From: Rhodoplanes sp. Z2-YC6860
GTDB taxonomy: Bacteria; Pseudomonadota; Alphaproteobacteria; Rhizobiales; Xanthobacteraceae
Assembly: GCF_001579845.1 (NCBI RefSeq)
Contig: NZ_CP007440.1
Coordinates: 5,912,029-5,976,028 of the forward strand
DNA: 64,000 nt
Direction: 5' to 3'
Position numbers and translations under genes: made by a program. The notes beneath the pieces are model-generated. The model was not told where the DNA came from. It made no database searches and was given only the letters and a program-made list of their open reading frames with translations. Positions 24,325 to 34,064 of this stretch are shown piece by piece. Position 1 is the first letter of the stretch. The number at the start of each line of letters is the position of its first letter.

Positions 24325-26207
24325 TGCTTGACGTTCTGAACCAGGCCGCCCGGGCCGAGGCTCCTGCCAAAGACCTGTTGCGGTTTCTGACATGCGGCTC
24401 GGTCGATGATGGCAAGTCGACGCTGATCGGTCGCCTGCTCCACGATTCCAAACTGATCTTCGAGGACCAACTGTCCACGCTCGCCAGGGATTCGGCCAAA
24501 CACGGCACGACGGGTGAAGAGATCGATCTCGCTCTCCTCGTCGACGGGCTCGAGGCCGAGCGGGAACAAGGCATTACTATCGATGTCGCTTACCGCTTCT
24601 TCACGACGCCGAGGCGCTCGTTCATCGTCGCCGATACGCCGGGCCACGAGCAGTACACTCGCAATATGGCGACCGGCGCTTCGAAGGCCGATCTCGCCGT
24701 CATCCTGATCGACGCCCGCAAGGGCGTTCTCATGCAGACCCGGCGGCATTCGCTGATCTGCTCCCTGCTTGGCATTCGTCACGTCGTAGCCGCGATCAAC
24801 AAGATCGACCTGGTTGGCTACAGCAAAGACACGTTTGAACGCATTGTCAGTGATTATACAGCCTTCGCCTCGCAGCTCGGCTTCACCACGATCATGCCGA
24901 TTCCGATGTCGGCTCGCTACGGGGATAACGTCACCGAGCTTTCCGAGAACACACCGTGGTTCCGCGGCCCAGCCCTGATCCAGTACCTCGAAACCGTCGA
25001 CGTCGAAGCGAATGCAGCCGAAAAGCCGTTCCGCTTTCCGGTGCAGTGGGTCAACCGGCCCAATCTCGATTTTCGCGGCTATGCCGGCACTGCGGTGTCC
25101 GGCTCGATCAACGTGGGCGACCCAATCGTCGTCGCAAACTCGGGCAAGCTCACGCACGTCAAGGAAATCCTGACGTATGAAGGCGCGCTGGACTCGGCTG
25201 AAACCGGCGAGGCCGTCACCATCACGCTGACCGACGAGACCGACGTCGCCCGCGGCGACCTCCTGGTTGGTCCGACGGAGCTGCCGGAGGTGTCCGACCA
25301 GTTTGCCGCGCATCTGATCTGGATGAGCGAAGACAAGATGGTGCCAGGCCGGTCTTATCTGGCCCGCATCGGCACCAAAACCACTCCGATCACGGTGACC
25401 GCGATCAAATACAAGATCGACGTCAACACCCGGGAGCATCTGGCCGCCAACACGCTTGGACTCAACGACATCGCCTTCTGCAATCTCTCCACCGGCGTAC
25501 CGGTGGCTTTCGATCCTTATGAGCAGAATCGCCACACCGGCGCATTCATCATCATCGACCGTTTCACGAACCAGACAGCCGGCGCCGGCATGATCTCGTT
25601 TGGCCTGCGGCGGAGCGCCAACATCCACTGGCAGCCGCTGCTGATCGGGAAGGCTCAGCGCGCGGCGCTCAAGCACCAGCGCCCGGCGATCATCTGGTTC
25701 ACGGGACTCTCAGGCGCCGGCAAATCGACCATAGCCAACTTTGTCGAGCAGAAGCTGCACGAGGCCGGTCACCACACCATGATGCTCGACGGCGACAACG
25801 TGCGTCACGGGCTCAATCGCGACCTCGGTTTCACCGAAGCCGATCGCGTTGAGAACATCCGCCGCGTCGGCGAGGTGGCAAAGCTGATGACCGAATCCGG
25901 ACTGGTCGTTCTGTGCTCGTTCATCTCACCCTATCGGGCCGAGCGAGAGATGGTGCGGGGGCTGGTGAGCGATGGCGAATTCCTCGAAGTGTTCGTCGAC
26001 ACATCGATCGACGAGTGCATCCGACGCGATCCGAAAGGCCTCTATGCCAAGGCCCGCGCCGGGAAAATCAAAAACTTTACCGGCTTCGACGCGCCCTACG
26101 AGGCGCCGGAGCGGCCTGACGTCCATCTGCACACGGCCGGGAAAGAAGCAGCCGAGTTGGCCGATCAGGTGCTGATGGCGCTTCGCGACCGCGGGATCGT
26201 TGCCTAG
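24324..26207 (+). CDS. cysNC: Bifunctional sulfate adenylyltransferase subunit 1/APS kinase CysNC
   Basis: A 627-residue fusion. Residues 1 to about 440 are the CysN GTPase, with P-loop GSVDDGKST (25-33), DTPGHEQYTRNM (G3) and NKIDL (G4). Residues about 450-627 are the APS kinase, with its own P-loop GLSGAGKST near 461-469, DGDNVRHGLNRDLGFT, and FISPYRAERE. It drives APS synthesis with CysD and then phosphorylates APS to PAPS. The fused form is common in rhizobia, where NodPQ-type pairs feed sulfotransferases. Its end overlaps the convergent rfbD stop by 4 bases, and exopolysaccharide genes begin at once, so the PAPS may serve polymer sulfation. Confidence 0.96.
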   Translation: MLDVLNQAARAEAPAKDLLRFLTCGSVDDGKSTLIGRLLHDSKLIFEDQLSTLARDSAKHGTTGEEIDLALLVDGLEAEREQGITIDVAYRFFTTPRRSFIVADTPGHEQYTRNMATGASKADLAVILIDARKGVLMQTRRHSLICSLLGIRHVVAAINKIDLVGYSKDTFERIVSDYTAFASQLGFTTIMPIPMSARYGDNVTELSENTPWFRGPALIQYLETVDVEANAAEKPFRFPVQWVNRPNLDFRGYAGTAVSGSINVGDPIVVANSGKLTHVKEILTYEGALDSAETGEAVTITLTDETDVARGDLLVGPTELPEVSDQFAAHLIWMSEDKMVPGRSYLARIGTKTTPITVTAIKYKIDVNTREHLAANTLGLNDIAFCNLSTGVPVAFDPYEQNRHTGAFIIIDRFTNQTAGAGMISFGLRRSANIHWQPLLIGKAQRAALKHQRPAIIWFTGLSGAGKSTIANFVEQKLHEAGHHTMMLDGDNVRHGLNRDLGFTEADRVENIRRVGEVAKLMTESGLVVLCSFISPYRAEREMVRGLVSDGEFLEVFVDTSIDECIRRDPKGLYAKARAGKIKNFTGFDAPYEAPERPDVHLHTAGKEAAELADQVLMALRDRGIVA

Positions 26208-27124
26208 CCTGGCGGCAGGGAGCGTGTCGCAGACAGTTCGGCCGCGAGCTTATCCAGCTCCAAGTCCAGCATGTCTCGCCAACCCGGCAAGCTGCCGCCG
26301 AACAGCCCCCGCATGCGCATCAGATCAAGCCGCGAGTTACGGGGCCGCATGGCGCGCGTGGGGTAGGCTTCGCTCGGAATTGCGACCACGCGTTCCACCG
26401 CGAGCGGCACGCCACGAGCTTTCAGGCCCTCGATGATGGCGTTGGCAAAGCCGTACCAGCTCGTTTCCCCCGATGCCGCCAGATGCAGGATGCCATTCGT
26501 CTTCGCGACACTCATCGCAAAGCGCTGCTGCCCGCCGGAAATCAAGGTGGCAACGGCCTCGGCCACGGCGGACGCCGAGGTCGGCGCTCCTATTTGATCG
26601 TCGACGATGCGCAGCTCCTTCCGCTCCTGCGCGAGCCGCAAGATGGTGCGTAAAAAATTGACGCCGCGCGCGGCATAAACCCATGAGGCCCGAATGATGA
26701 GTGAATTGCCGCCGGCGGCGCGGATTGCGTTCTCGCCGGCAAGCTTACTTGAGCCATACACCGACAGCGGACGGGCGGCGTCGGTCTCGCACCAGGGCGC
26801 CGCTCCGCTGCCATCGAAGACATAGTCGGTGGAGAAGTGAATGAACGGCACGCCTCGAGCCTGCACCCAACGCGCGATCGCACCGGGCGCTTCGGCATTC
26901 ACCCGCATGGCGACGTCGCGCTCGTCCTCGGCCTTATCGACGGCGGTGTAGGCCGCCGGGTTGATGATGAACTCCGGCGCCAGACGATCGAGCACGTCGC
27001 CGATTCTCTCAGGCTTGCCGAGATCGAGCGTCGCGCGGTCCGCCGCAATGACATCGTGCGCCCGCAAGAGCGGAAGCAGCGCGCCACCGACTTGTCCGGA
27101 AATGCCTGTCACCAAAATTCGCAT
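26204..27124 (-). CDS. rfbD: dTDP-4-dehydrorhamnose reductase
   Basis: A 306-residue extended SDR enzyme. Seen are the dinucleotide motif VTGISGQVGGAL (residues 4-15), DRATLDLG, INPAAYTAVDKAE, HFSTDYVFDG and the YxxxK pair in YGSSKLAGE. It performs the last step of dTDP-L-rhamnose synthesis, reducing the 4-keto sugar with NAD(P)H. It lies 32 bases downstream of rfbC on the minus strand, and rfbC is divergent from rfbA and rfbB, so the four-gene set is complete. Its stop overlaps the end of cysNC by 4 bases. Confidence 0.95.
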   Translation of the reverse strand: MRILVTGISGQVGGALLPLLRAHDVIAADRATLDLGKPERIGDVLDRLAPEFIINPAAYTAVDKAEDERDVAMRVNAEAPGAIARWVQARGVPFIHFSTDYVFDGSGAAPWCETDAARPLSVYGSSKLAGENAIRAAGGNSLIIRASWVYAARGVNFLRTILRLAQERKELRIVDDQIGAPTSASAVAEAVATLISGGQQRFAMSVAKTNGILHLAASGETSWYGFANAIIEGLKARGVPLAVERVVAIPSEAYPTRAMRPRNSRLDLMRMRGLFGGSLPGWRDMLDLELDKLAAELSATRSLPPG

Positions 27125-27156
27125 CGAGGCCGGCGCGAGTGCTCGATTGATGTCCG

Positions 27157-27723
27157 TTAAGAGCTCCGGATTGCGTCAAGCGTCGGCAGCTTCCCTTTGA
27201 GCTCCGCCAAGGGCAATCCTGTTTGGTCACGCAGCGACAGTTGCGGCGATGAACAGCCCCATTCAATTTCAAGAGCGACATCGTCCCATTTGACGACGAG
27301 CTCATCGGCCGGACTGTAGAGATTATCGCACTTGTAAAACACGTCAGCGCTGTCGGACTTCACGATGAAGCCATGCGCAAAGCCGCGTGGAATCCAGAAC
27401 TGGCGCCGATTTTCCTCGCTGAGTTCTACGGCCACGTGTTTCCCGAATGTCGGACTCCCCAGGCGAACATCAACCGCCACGTCCAGGATGGCTCCCCTCA
27501 GCACCGTCAGGAGCTTACCCTGCGGGTTGGGGTTCTGAATATGAAGCCCTCGAAGCACGTTGCGGGAGGAACGCGACAGGTTATCCTGGACGAAGCTGCG
27601 CGGCATCCCCGCCTTGGCATAGCGGTCGCTCTGAAACAGTTCGGTCAGAAACCCCCGGTTGTCGCCAAACAGCTTCGGCTGGACGATCAATACGCCAGGA
27701 ATCGCCGTCTCGATCGTGTCCAT
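27157..27723 (-). CDS. rfbC: dTDP-4-dehydrorhamnose 3,5-epimerase
   Basis: A 188-residue cupin-fold epimerase. The active-site His lies in RGLHIQNPNPQGKL, the usual conserved block; FAHGF and the tyrosine in DVFYKCDNLYSP complete the typical sites. It converts dTDP-4-keto-6-deoxyglucose to dTDP-4-keto-rhamnose. The ATG at 27723 gives family length (about 185); a longer reading of 15 extra residues is not needed. It is read divergently from rfbA with about 110 bases between starts. Confidence 0.95.
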   Translation of the reverse strand: MDTIETAIPGVLIVQPKLFGDNRGFLTELFQSDRYAKAGMPRSFVQDNLSRSSRNVLRGLHIQNPNPQGKLLTVLRGAILDVAVDVRLGSPTFGKHVAVELSEENRRQFWIPRGFAHGFIVKSDSADVFYKCDNLYSPADELVVKWDDVALEIEWGCSSPQLSLRDQTGLPLAELKGKLPTLDAIRSS

Positions 27724-27832
27724 CCGGTTCTCGTCAACGAGGCACGCGGCCCCGGCGCGAGGAGCCATACAACGCGAATCGGTGTAAGGCTATCGGGAAA
27801 CATAGGGATTAGCTGCAGGCTTGGTGGGCGGG

Positions 27833-28726
27833 ATGAAAGGAATAATTCTCGCTGGCGGCTCCGGGACTAGGCTTTACCCGGTTACGACCGTTGTCTCGAA
27901 GCAGCTGCTCCCGGTGTTCGACAAGCCGATGATCTACTATCCGCTTGCGACTCTGATGTATGCCGGCATTCGCGAAATCCTGATCATCACCACGCCCCAG
28001 GATCAACCGCTATTCCAGCGGCTCCTGGGTGACGGCTCGGATTTTGGGCTCCAGTTTTCCTACGCCGAGCAGGAGCAGCCACGCGGCCTTGCCGACGCCT
28101 TCATCGTCGGCGCCAATTTCATCAAGCAAGATTCCGTGGCTCTGGTGCTGGGCGACAACATCTTTCATGGCCACGGCCTTGTGGATATTCTGGTCCGCGC
28201 CAGCGCGCGCACCAAGGGTGCAACCGTGTTCGGATATGCCGTCAGCACGCCTGGGCAATATGGCGTCATCGAGCTCGACCCAGCCGGGTTGGCAAAGTCG
28301 ATCGAGGAAAAGCCGGCACATCCGAAGTCGAATATTGCGGTCACTGGTCTCTATTTCTACGACAACGAGGTGGTGAAGATTGCGGCGAGCCTGAAGCCTT
28401 CGCCCCGGGGTGAGCTCGAAATCACCGACGTCAATCGCGCCTATATGGAGCGCGGCGAGCTCCACGTCGAAGTGCTGGGCCGCGGCTTCGCCTGGCTTGA
28501 CACCGGCACCCATGCATCGCTGGTCGAGGCGAGCCACTTCGTCCAGATCCTCGAGCAGCGCCAAGGCGTCCGCGTGGCCTGCCCGGAGGAAATTGCCCTG
28601 CGGTTCGGCTATATTTCTCTGGATCAGTTCGAAAAGCTTGCGCTGCGCTGCGCCAAGAGCAGCTACGGCGAATACCTGATGACAATCTGCCGGGGTTTTG
28701 CAAAGAACCGCCGCGCGGAGCCTTGA
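27833..28726 (+). CDS. rfbA: Glucose-1-phosphate thymidylyltransferase
   Basis: A 297-residue nucleotidyltransferase. The N-terminal motif [18 protein letters not shown], the conserved [16 protein letters not shown] and the downstream GDNIFHGHG and EKPAHPKS motifs are all present. It makes dTDP-glucose from glucose 1-phosphate and dTTP, the first step of the rhamnose pathway. The ATG at 27833 follows GGGCGGG and begins the fold. The next gene, rfbB, starts at the adjacent ATG after its stop, so the pair is coupled. Confidence 0.96.
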   Translation: MKGIILAGGSGTRLYPVTTVVSKQLLPVFDKPMIYYPLATLMYAGIREILIITTPQDQPLFQRLLGDGSDFGLQFSYAEQEQPRGLADAFIVGANFIKQDSVALVLGDNIFHGHGLVDILVRASARTKGATVFGYAVSTPGQYGVIELDPAGLAKSIEEKPAHPKSNIAVTGLYFYDNEVVKIAASLKPSPRGELEITDVNRAYMERGELHVEVLGRGFAWLDTGTHASLVEASHFVQILEQRQGVRVACPEEIALRFGYISLDQFEKLALRCAKSSYGEYLMTICRGFAKNRRAEP

Positions 28727-28727
28727 G

Positions 28728-29813
28728 ATGCGGTTCAAAGGCGATGTGATTTTCGTCACTGGCGGAGCCGGATTCATCGGCTCCGCGGTGATTCGTCATC
28801 TGCTCGACGAAACCGATGCCAGCGTCGTCAACGTCGATAAGCTCACGTATGCGGCCTGCCTGGAGTCGATCCCGCAGGCTGTCGATCATCCACGCTATCG
28901 CTTTGCAAAGGTCGACATCTGCGACGCGCGCGGCCTGCGCAATCTGTTCGATCAATATCGTCCCGCGGCAGTCATGAATCTCGCGGCCGAGAGCCATGTC
29001 GACCGCTCAATCGACGGGCCTGCCGAATTCATCCAGACCAACGTGGTTGGCACCTTCACGCTGTTGCAGGAGGCGCTGCGCTATTTTCGCGGGCTCGACC
29101 ATCCGGCTCAGACACGATTCCGCTTCCATCACATCTCGACCGACGAGGTCTATGGCTCGCTTGGCGATCATGGCCTATTCCATGAAGCGACGCCTTATGC
29201 ACCGAACTCGCCTTACTCCGCCTCGAAGGCCTCATCAGACCACCTGGTTCGCGCCTGGCGCGAGACCTACGGGCTACCCACGTTGTTGACGAACTGCTCG
29301 AACAATTACGGCCCCTATCATTTCCCGGAAAAACTGATCCCCCATATGATCATCAAGGGCCTCGCCGAGGACCCCTTGCCGGTTTACGGCGATGGCCGAA
29401 ACATTCGCGATTGGCTTTATGTCGAGGACCATGCGCGCGCACTGACGCTGGTGCTGGAGCGCGGGCGTATCGGCCAGACTTACAACATTGGCGGCCGCAA
29501 CGAGCGGACCAATTTGCACGTGGTCACGACAATCTGCGAATTGCTCGACCGGCTCGAGCCGTCATCCCACGGTTCGCGTCAAAGGCTGATCTCATTTGTA
29601 GCGGACAGGCCAGGTCACGACCGGCGCTACGCTATCGATGCCGCGAAGCTCGAAAGCGAACTCGGCTGGCGGGCGGTGGAAACCTTCGAGAGCGGACTCG
29701 CAAAGACTGTGCAGTGGTATCTCGACAATCGGTCCTGGTGGCAGGCGATCCTGGAGCGCGGCTACAAGGCTACACGGATCGGCGTGTTGCAAAAGACCGG
29801 GCACTCGGCCTGA
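28728..29813 (+). CDS. rfbB: dTDP-glucose 4,6-dehydratase
   Basis: A 361-residue extended SDR enzyme. Motifs in order are [12 protein letters not shown] (residues 10-21), [26 protein letters not shown] and the catalytic YSASKASSD (YxxxK), then [17 protein letters not shown]. It dehydrates dTDP-glucose to dTDP-4-keto-6-deoxyglucose. The ATG at 28728 follows GGAGCCTTGAG and is one base past the rfbA stop, implying translational coupling. The chain ends with a short extension ([14 protein letters not shown]) beyond the usual fold. Confidence 0.95.
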   Translation: MRFKGDVIFVTGGAGFIGSAVIRHLLDETDASVVNVDKLTYAACLESIPQAVDHPRYRFAKVDICDARGLRNLFDQYRPAAVMNLAAESHVDRSIDGPAEFIQTNVVGTFTLLQEALRYFRGLDHPAQTRFRFHHISTDEVYGSLGDHGLFHEATPYAPNSPYSASKASSDHLVRAWRETYGLPTLLTNCSNNYGPYHFPEKLIPHMIIKGLAEDPLPVYGDGRNIRDWLYVEDHARALTLVLERGRIGQTYNIGGRNERTNLHVVTTICELLDRLEPSSHGSRQRLISFVADRPGHDRRYAIDAAKLESELGWRAVETFESGLAKTVQWYLDNRSWWQAILERGYKATRIGVLQKTGHSA

Positions 29814-29905
29814 CGGCCACGCTCAAGCACAAGCATTCCCTTCGATTGAAAGCTGGAATTCGTGCGGTTGTCAGCCGGAGGAATGCCGGTCGAGCAAGCA
29901 GAAAA

Positions 29906-30127
29906 TCAAGCCGCGTGTTCGGCGGGATAGCGTGCGAGGCAGCGTCCGTCCGGACCGAGCGGCGCTCCGCAGCAGCACTTGCCCTCATCGAGATTTTGCC
30001 GCGGGCTCTCGACACGCCTGCCGCGTGCGTCGAGTTCAGGCGCCCGCAAACTCATCCATATGAAAAAAACGACAGAAGGCACTGTGGAGATGAAAACGCC
30101 TGCGAAGAATGCCTGCCAAGCTGTCAT
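29906..30127 (-). CDS. Small single-TM protein with Cys cluster, hypothetical
   Basis: A 73-residue protein. Residues about 5-27 form one strong hydrophobic segment (AFFAGVFISTVPSVVFFIW), followed by a charged stretch and a C-terminal region with CCCGAPLGPDGRCLARY, four cysteines that could bind metal or a cofactor. No family is recognised. It lies in a 540-base gap between rfbB and a WecG-type transferase, in locally AT-richer DNA. The ribosome-binding site at the ATG is weak, so expression is not certain, but the hydrophobicity and Cys pattern are hard to explain by chance. Confidence 0.5.
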   Translation of the reverse strand: MTAWQAFFAGVFISTVPSVVFFIWMSLRAPELDARGRRVESPRQNLDEGKCCCGAPLGPDGRCLARYPAEHAA

Positions 30128-30353
30128 GGCCAGATTACCAACTACGATCTGCGAATTCGGCCTCGGTAAATATCATAACAATTACCGCTTTAATGTGGGG
30201 TAAAATAATGACTTCATAAGTTCGAGGGCCCCTGACTAGTTCATTAATCCACAGGCGCACGCGCTCACAGTGCACAAACGCACACCCCAGGCTGCGGCCT
30301 GCTCGCATTCAAGGCAATGTGATTGTGGAACTCGATTCCGGCCGGTCGCCGCT

Positions 30354-31193
30354 CTAATTGGCGGGTCCGGACGATGCGCCAGCCCCCGGCATGCGAATGG
30401 CGCGCCGAATCAGAAAGAACGCAAGCAATCCTGGCTCGATCAAATACCGAAAAGCGAGCCGCCGAGGACTGGCTGCGAGCCGGTAGAGCCACTCAAGCCC
30501 GATTCGCCCCATCCAGCGTGGCGGCGTCGGCTCAAAACCAGCAAAATAAGCGAATGCCGCCCCTCCCAATCCGATGACCGGAGCGTCGATTCTTGAGCGG
30601 AAGCGATAGGCGAACTGCTCCTGCCGAGGCATGCCCATGCCCAAAAACAGGATGTCCGGCTTGAATGCATTGACGCGATCGATCGCGCGCGTGGCTTCAG
30701 CCGATCCATCTTCGATATTGAAAAAGCCGTGTGCACCGTCGATCCGCAACGTCGGCCACTTCGCGCGCGCCTTGGCCAAACCTTCTTTCAGGACATCGGG
30801 CGTATGGCCCAGAATATACACGGAGCGGCCTTCCCGCTCGGCACGCGCCAGCGCATCGGGAAACCAGTCCAGCCAGGTGGTGCGGTGACGACGCCCGACC
30901 TTGTAGCCCAGCATCCGTAACACCGGCACCACCGGCATGCCGTCCACAATGACCAGCGTGTCCGGGGCTTGAAGCAAGCGGTCGTATTCCGGATCCGTAC
31001 AGCTGACGTAGAGACCATGCAGATTGGCGCCGCCAAGCACCATCTTGTCGCCGGGCCCGCGGGTCCGGAAAATCTCATCCAGCAGCTGCTGTTTTGTCAC
31101 CGGGTGAAACCGCAGGCCAAGCGCCCGGATTTCCCACAGCCTGGAGCTGAGTGGCTCCGGAGATCGCGATGCAATGTCGTGCGAGTCCAACAT
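30354..31193 (-). CDS. WecG/TagA/CpsF-family glycosyltransferase (GT26)
   Basis: A 279-residue GT26 enzyme. Conserved are the start of the fold KMVLGGANLHGLYVS, the catalytic-region VDGMPVVPVLRMLG, and FLGMGMPRQEQFAYRFRS near the middle. Members transfer a sugar such as ManNAc, ManNAcA or glucose onto a polyprenyl-linked intermediate at the inner face of the membrane. The ATG at 31193 matches the family; a GTG-initiated frame 76 codons longer lacks homology at its start. It follows 62 bases behind the initiating transferase gene on the same strand and probably adds the second or a later sugar of the repeat unit. Confidence 0.92.
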   Translation of the reverse strand: MLDSHDIASRSPEPLSSRLWEIRALGLRFHPVTKQQLLDEIFRTRGPGDKMVLGGANLHGLYVSCTDPEYDRLLQAPDTLVIVDGMPVVPVLRMLGYKVGRRHRTTWLDWFPDALARAEREGRSVYILGHTPDVLKEGLAKARAKWPTLRIDGAHGFFNIEDGSAEATRAIDRVNAFKPDILFLGMGMPRQEQFAYRFRSRIDAPVIGLGGAAFAYFAGFEPTPPRWMGRIGLEWLYRLAASPRRLAFRYLIEPGLLAFFLIRRAIRMPGAGASSGPAN

Positions 31194-31255
31194 GGCCGGC
31201 AGCGCCGCGTGAGAGTGGACTGTGAAGATAGAGCGTGAAGGAGCCAAGGCGGCGC

Positions 31256-32716
31256 TCAGCGCGCTTCGCGATAGGCCAACGGAGAGAACACCGTCAGCAG
31301 CATGATCTTGCAGTCCAGGAAGAACGACCAATTGTCGAGATACCAAAGGTCGTGCTCGACCCGGCCCGCCATCTTCTCGATCGTGTCCGTCTCGCCGCGA
31401 TAGCCGTTGATCTGGGCCCACCCGGTGATTCCCGGCCGAATGTTATGTCGCCGATTGAACCATTTGATGCGATCCGAGAACGCTTCGTTCAGCGCAACAG
31501 GGTGCGGCCTCGGCCCGACCACCGACATTTCACCAAACAGCACGTTCAAGAGTTGCGGAATCTCGTCGAGATTGGTCCGGCGCAAGAAGCGGCCGATCCG
31601 GGTCACCCTCGGATCGTTGCGAGTGGCCTGCCGAAACGCCTTGCCGTCCTCGAGGACGTGCATGGTTCGGAACTTGAGTACGCGGATCCCCTTGTTCCCG
31701 TAGCCGTGCCGGGTCTGCCGAAAAAAGATCGGCCCTTTTGAATCGCACGCGATGGCGATGGAGACGGCAACAAACAAGGGCGCGAGCATCAGCAACGCTG
31801 TCAGTGACACAGCGATGTCAAAGCCGCGCTTGAGCACGAAGTCGATCGAGGTCAGCGGACGATTGGACACGATCGCCGTGGGCAGCCCGCCGATTCCATC
31901 AGAGCTGCGCCGGCAAGGAGGATTATTCTTATTCTCCGAGAGCGGCACGATATGAACCGTGACCGGCGTCTCGGCGAGGCCCTCGACAATCCGCGAGGCC
32001 GCAACGGTGTTTTCGTGAGATGGAGCGATCACGACCGTATCGACCTCGTGAGTTCGGCACTCCTCGATCAGGTCACGGACGAACGCACTCAGGTTCCGGT
32101 TGCCTACGATCGAGCCCGAACCTTCCAAAGGCAAACTCAAGACCACGCGCGCACCGCCGCGGGTCAATCGATCGAGAAATGCGCGATCGCGAGCGACCGA
32201 GCCGATCACGATGATCTTTTGCGTGAGAAGCTGGCCTTGGGCGAGCGCTGACCGGATGAACGTCTGGAAGCCTGCACGAATCACGAACAGCGTCGTCGTG
32301 ACGGCGAAAAATTGGGCGATGACCATGCCGCGCGAATAGCCCTCTGAAACTTTGAAGGCGAAAAATAATGCAATCAGGATGCTGAATGCCTCGAGCGAGG
32401 TTCGCACCGCTGACCAAAGAAAAGCCGGACTCGGAATCAGCACGTGACGAATGCGGTCGCCGAATACCGTGATGGCGCTCACGAGCAGCGAGATCAGCAT
32501 GCTCGGCGCCAACATCTCCCAGATTGACGGAACCCACTCGTAGCTCTTTTGCCAATAGATCCACGCCGCGAGAAACGCAGCGATGGTGATGCTCGCAATT
32601 TCGAAGACACCGTAGATCGCTTCCACGCGGCTGAATCGAAATATCCGCTTTGAATTCGAAGTCTCGATCCGGACACCGTCAACGACAAACCCCGGCATCT
32701 TGCTCTGGTAGGTCAT
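31256..32716 (-). CDS. Undecaprenyl-phosphate sugar phosphotransferase (WcaJ/ExoY type)
   Basis: A 486-residue polyprenyl-phosphate hexose-1-phosphate transferase. The N-terminal half has four or five hydrophobic segments (one at about 37-55) and a cytoplasmic CoA-binding-like domain ([18 protein letters not shown]); the C-terminal catalytic core has [26 protein letters not shown], and [22 protein letters not shown], the PHPT signature. It moves a sugar phosphate from a UDP-sugar to undecaprenyl phosphate, starting exopolysaccharide repeat-unit synthesis. The sugar is probably glucose or galactose by family precedent. It is upstream of the WecG-like gene on the same strand. Confidence 0.95.
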   Translation of the reverse strand: MTYQSKMPGFVVDGVRIETSNSKRIFRFSRVEAIYGVFEIASITIAAFLAAWIYWQKSYEWVPSIWEMLAPSMLISLLVSAITVFGDRIRHVLIPSPAFLWSAVRTSLEAFSILIALFFAFKVSEGYSRGMVIAQFFAVTTTLFVIRAGFQTFIRSALAQGQLLTQKIIVIGSVARDRAFLDRLTRGGARVVLSLPLEGSGSIVGNRNLSAFVRDLIEECRTHEVDTVVIAPSHENTVAASRIVEGLAETPVTVHIVPLSENKNNPPCRRSSDGIGGLPTAIVSNRPLTSIDFVLKRGFDIAVSLTALLMLAPLFVAVSIAIACDSKGPIFFRQTRHGYGNKGIRVLKFRTMHVLEDGKAFRQATRNDPRVTRIGRFLRRTNLDEIPQLLNVLFGEMSVVGPRPHPVALNEAFSDRIKWFNRRHNIRPGITGWAQINGYRGETDTIEKMAGRVEHDLWYLDNWSFFLDCKIMLLTVFSPLAYREAR

Positions 32717-33067
32717 TCCGATGCTCCAACCGCGATTGATCTGCTAGCGAGCGTCGAGGATATTTGCGGCGACTTCGTGGTGCAGCGCAACGTTGAAATT
32801 TGTGCAGCGCGTTTGCTGAAAAAAATCGCCGCGTCTTTTCTGCGAAATGCGAGCGCGCCGCTAGCTCTTCTGCACGAACTGCATGTCAGTATCCCGCATG
32901 GAACGAAATGCCGTCACGCGTTTGCAGTGACGACAGGGTATCAAGGATTGCATCGCACGATGCGTGTCGCTTTTCGTTGCGATCGATCATGCAGTTTCAA
33001 TGTAATTGTCGTAATCGGTTCCGCGGTGACGTGAGCACTCGGCCTCCGGCCGACTGGCCTCACTGCG
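32717..33067. other. Intergenic region upstream of the initiating transferase gene
   Basis: 351 bases with no protein-like frame. It lies downstream of the glycosyltransferase at 33068-33916 and upstream of the minus-strand transferase at 32716, so it should hold that gene's promoter. A GCATCG/CGATGC inverted repeat around a 2-base loop occurs near 32950, and GTGCAGCGC is repeated at about 32780 and 32802. No clear promoter box could be fixed. Confidence 0.5.
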
Positions 33068-33916
33068 TCACGGCCAACCATAAGCATCGATCATCGCCTT
33101 GACCTGTACATCGTTACCGTCCGCGCGCACCGAATTGACTTGATAGAGCGACTGCGCTTGCGTTCCCGTCCAATTGTGAAATCGCCGCTGCTGGCCGACT
33201 TTGCGAAAGCAGAAGCCCGCACGGCGCGCCATCCAATAGAGCCAAAGATCGTCCGCCGTCGGCGTGAGCGTCATCGCCCGCTCGAGATCGAGCACATCCG
33301 AGCCCATCGCGGCCGGCTCGTACAACACGCCGCCAAGTCCGGTCGGAAAGATTTCCGGTGAAGCGTGGGAATCGCTGGTGTTATGTTCCCACCGATCGTA
33401 GGGCTGCGGCGTTCCGGACTCGGTGAAGATGATCTTATGGGCACGCAAACACGCAAATTCGCGCGAGTCTGAGCGATATCCTCCGACCAGTTCCTCCAGC
33501 CACCGGGGCCAATAGTACGCATCGTCGTCCGCGGTCACCACGAAACAATCGGAAAACTCCCGAAATGCATATGTGTATTTTTTGTGAGAGCGGACATCGT
33601 CGCAATAGCGGATGATGATACCGTGTTCCGCCAGTTCCAACATGTCTTCCGACACAGCTTGCCGATCCTGACTCGCGATCCAGAGAATCGTCTGGTCCGC
33701 CCTGATCGATTGCGCCAGCAGGCAACGCAAAGTCAGTCCCAGCGTCTGAAAGCGCGGCGGATATGACGTCAGAGACACGATCAGAGGCTTCGGAAGTCGG
33801 TGCGCAACCGACGCTTGCCGGCGGCGATTCCAATATTTGCGAACTTTCAGTCGCAGCCAAGGATCGTAAAGCTCGATGGCTGCTTGCTTGGCCCGCGCGA
33901 TTGGAAGCATCGTCAT
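33068..33916 (-). CDS. Glycosyltransferase, probable GT-A fold
   Basis: A 282-residue protein with the start of a GT-A fold (LIVSLTSYPPRFQTLG, residues 45-60) and a DxD-like catalytic motif TADDDAYYWP (Asp130-Asp132), followed by a short C-terminal helix region with YGW-rich end. No transmembrane segments. The family is found in capsule or exopolysaccharide clusters. The sugar and acceptor are unknown. The ATG at 33916 is preceded by AAGG. It is divergent from the methyltransferase at 34065 with 148 bases between starts. Confidence 0.85.
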   Translation of the reverse strand: MTMLPIARAKQAAIELYDPWLRLKVRKYWNRRRQASVAHRLPKPLIVSLTSYPPRFQTLGLTLRCLLAQSIRADQTILWIASQDRQAVSEDMLELAEHGIIIRYCDDVRSHKKYTYAFREFSDCFVVTADDDAYYWPRWLEELVGGYRSDSREFACLRAHKIIFTESGTPQPYDRWEHNTSDSHASPEIFPTGLGGVLYEPAAMGSDVLDLERAMTLTPTADDLWLYWMARRAGFCFRKVGQQRRFHNWTGTQAQSLYQVNSVRADGNDVQVKAMIDAYGWP

Positions 33917-34064
33917 TGTGCTGCCTTCTATTTCGACAAATCATCTCGCCATCAGCGCAAAAAAGTGGCGCGTTTGTCGCCTAAAATTCGCCGGTGTAGC
34001 GTAGTGCATTGGACGCTGATCTGTTGAAACCTCTGCATCACACCTTCGTCAAGGGATTCTGCGC

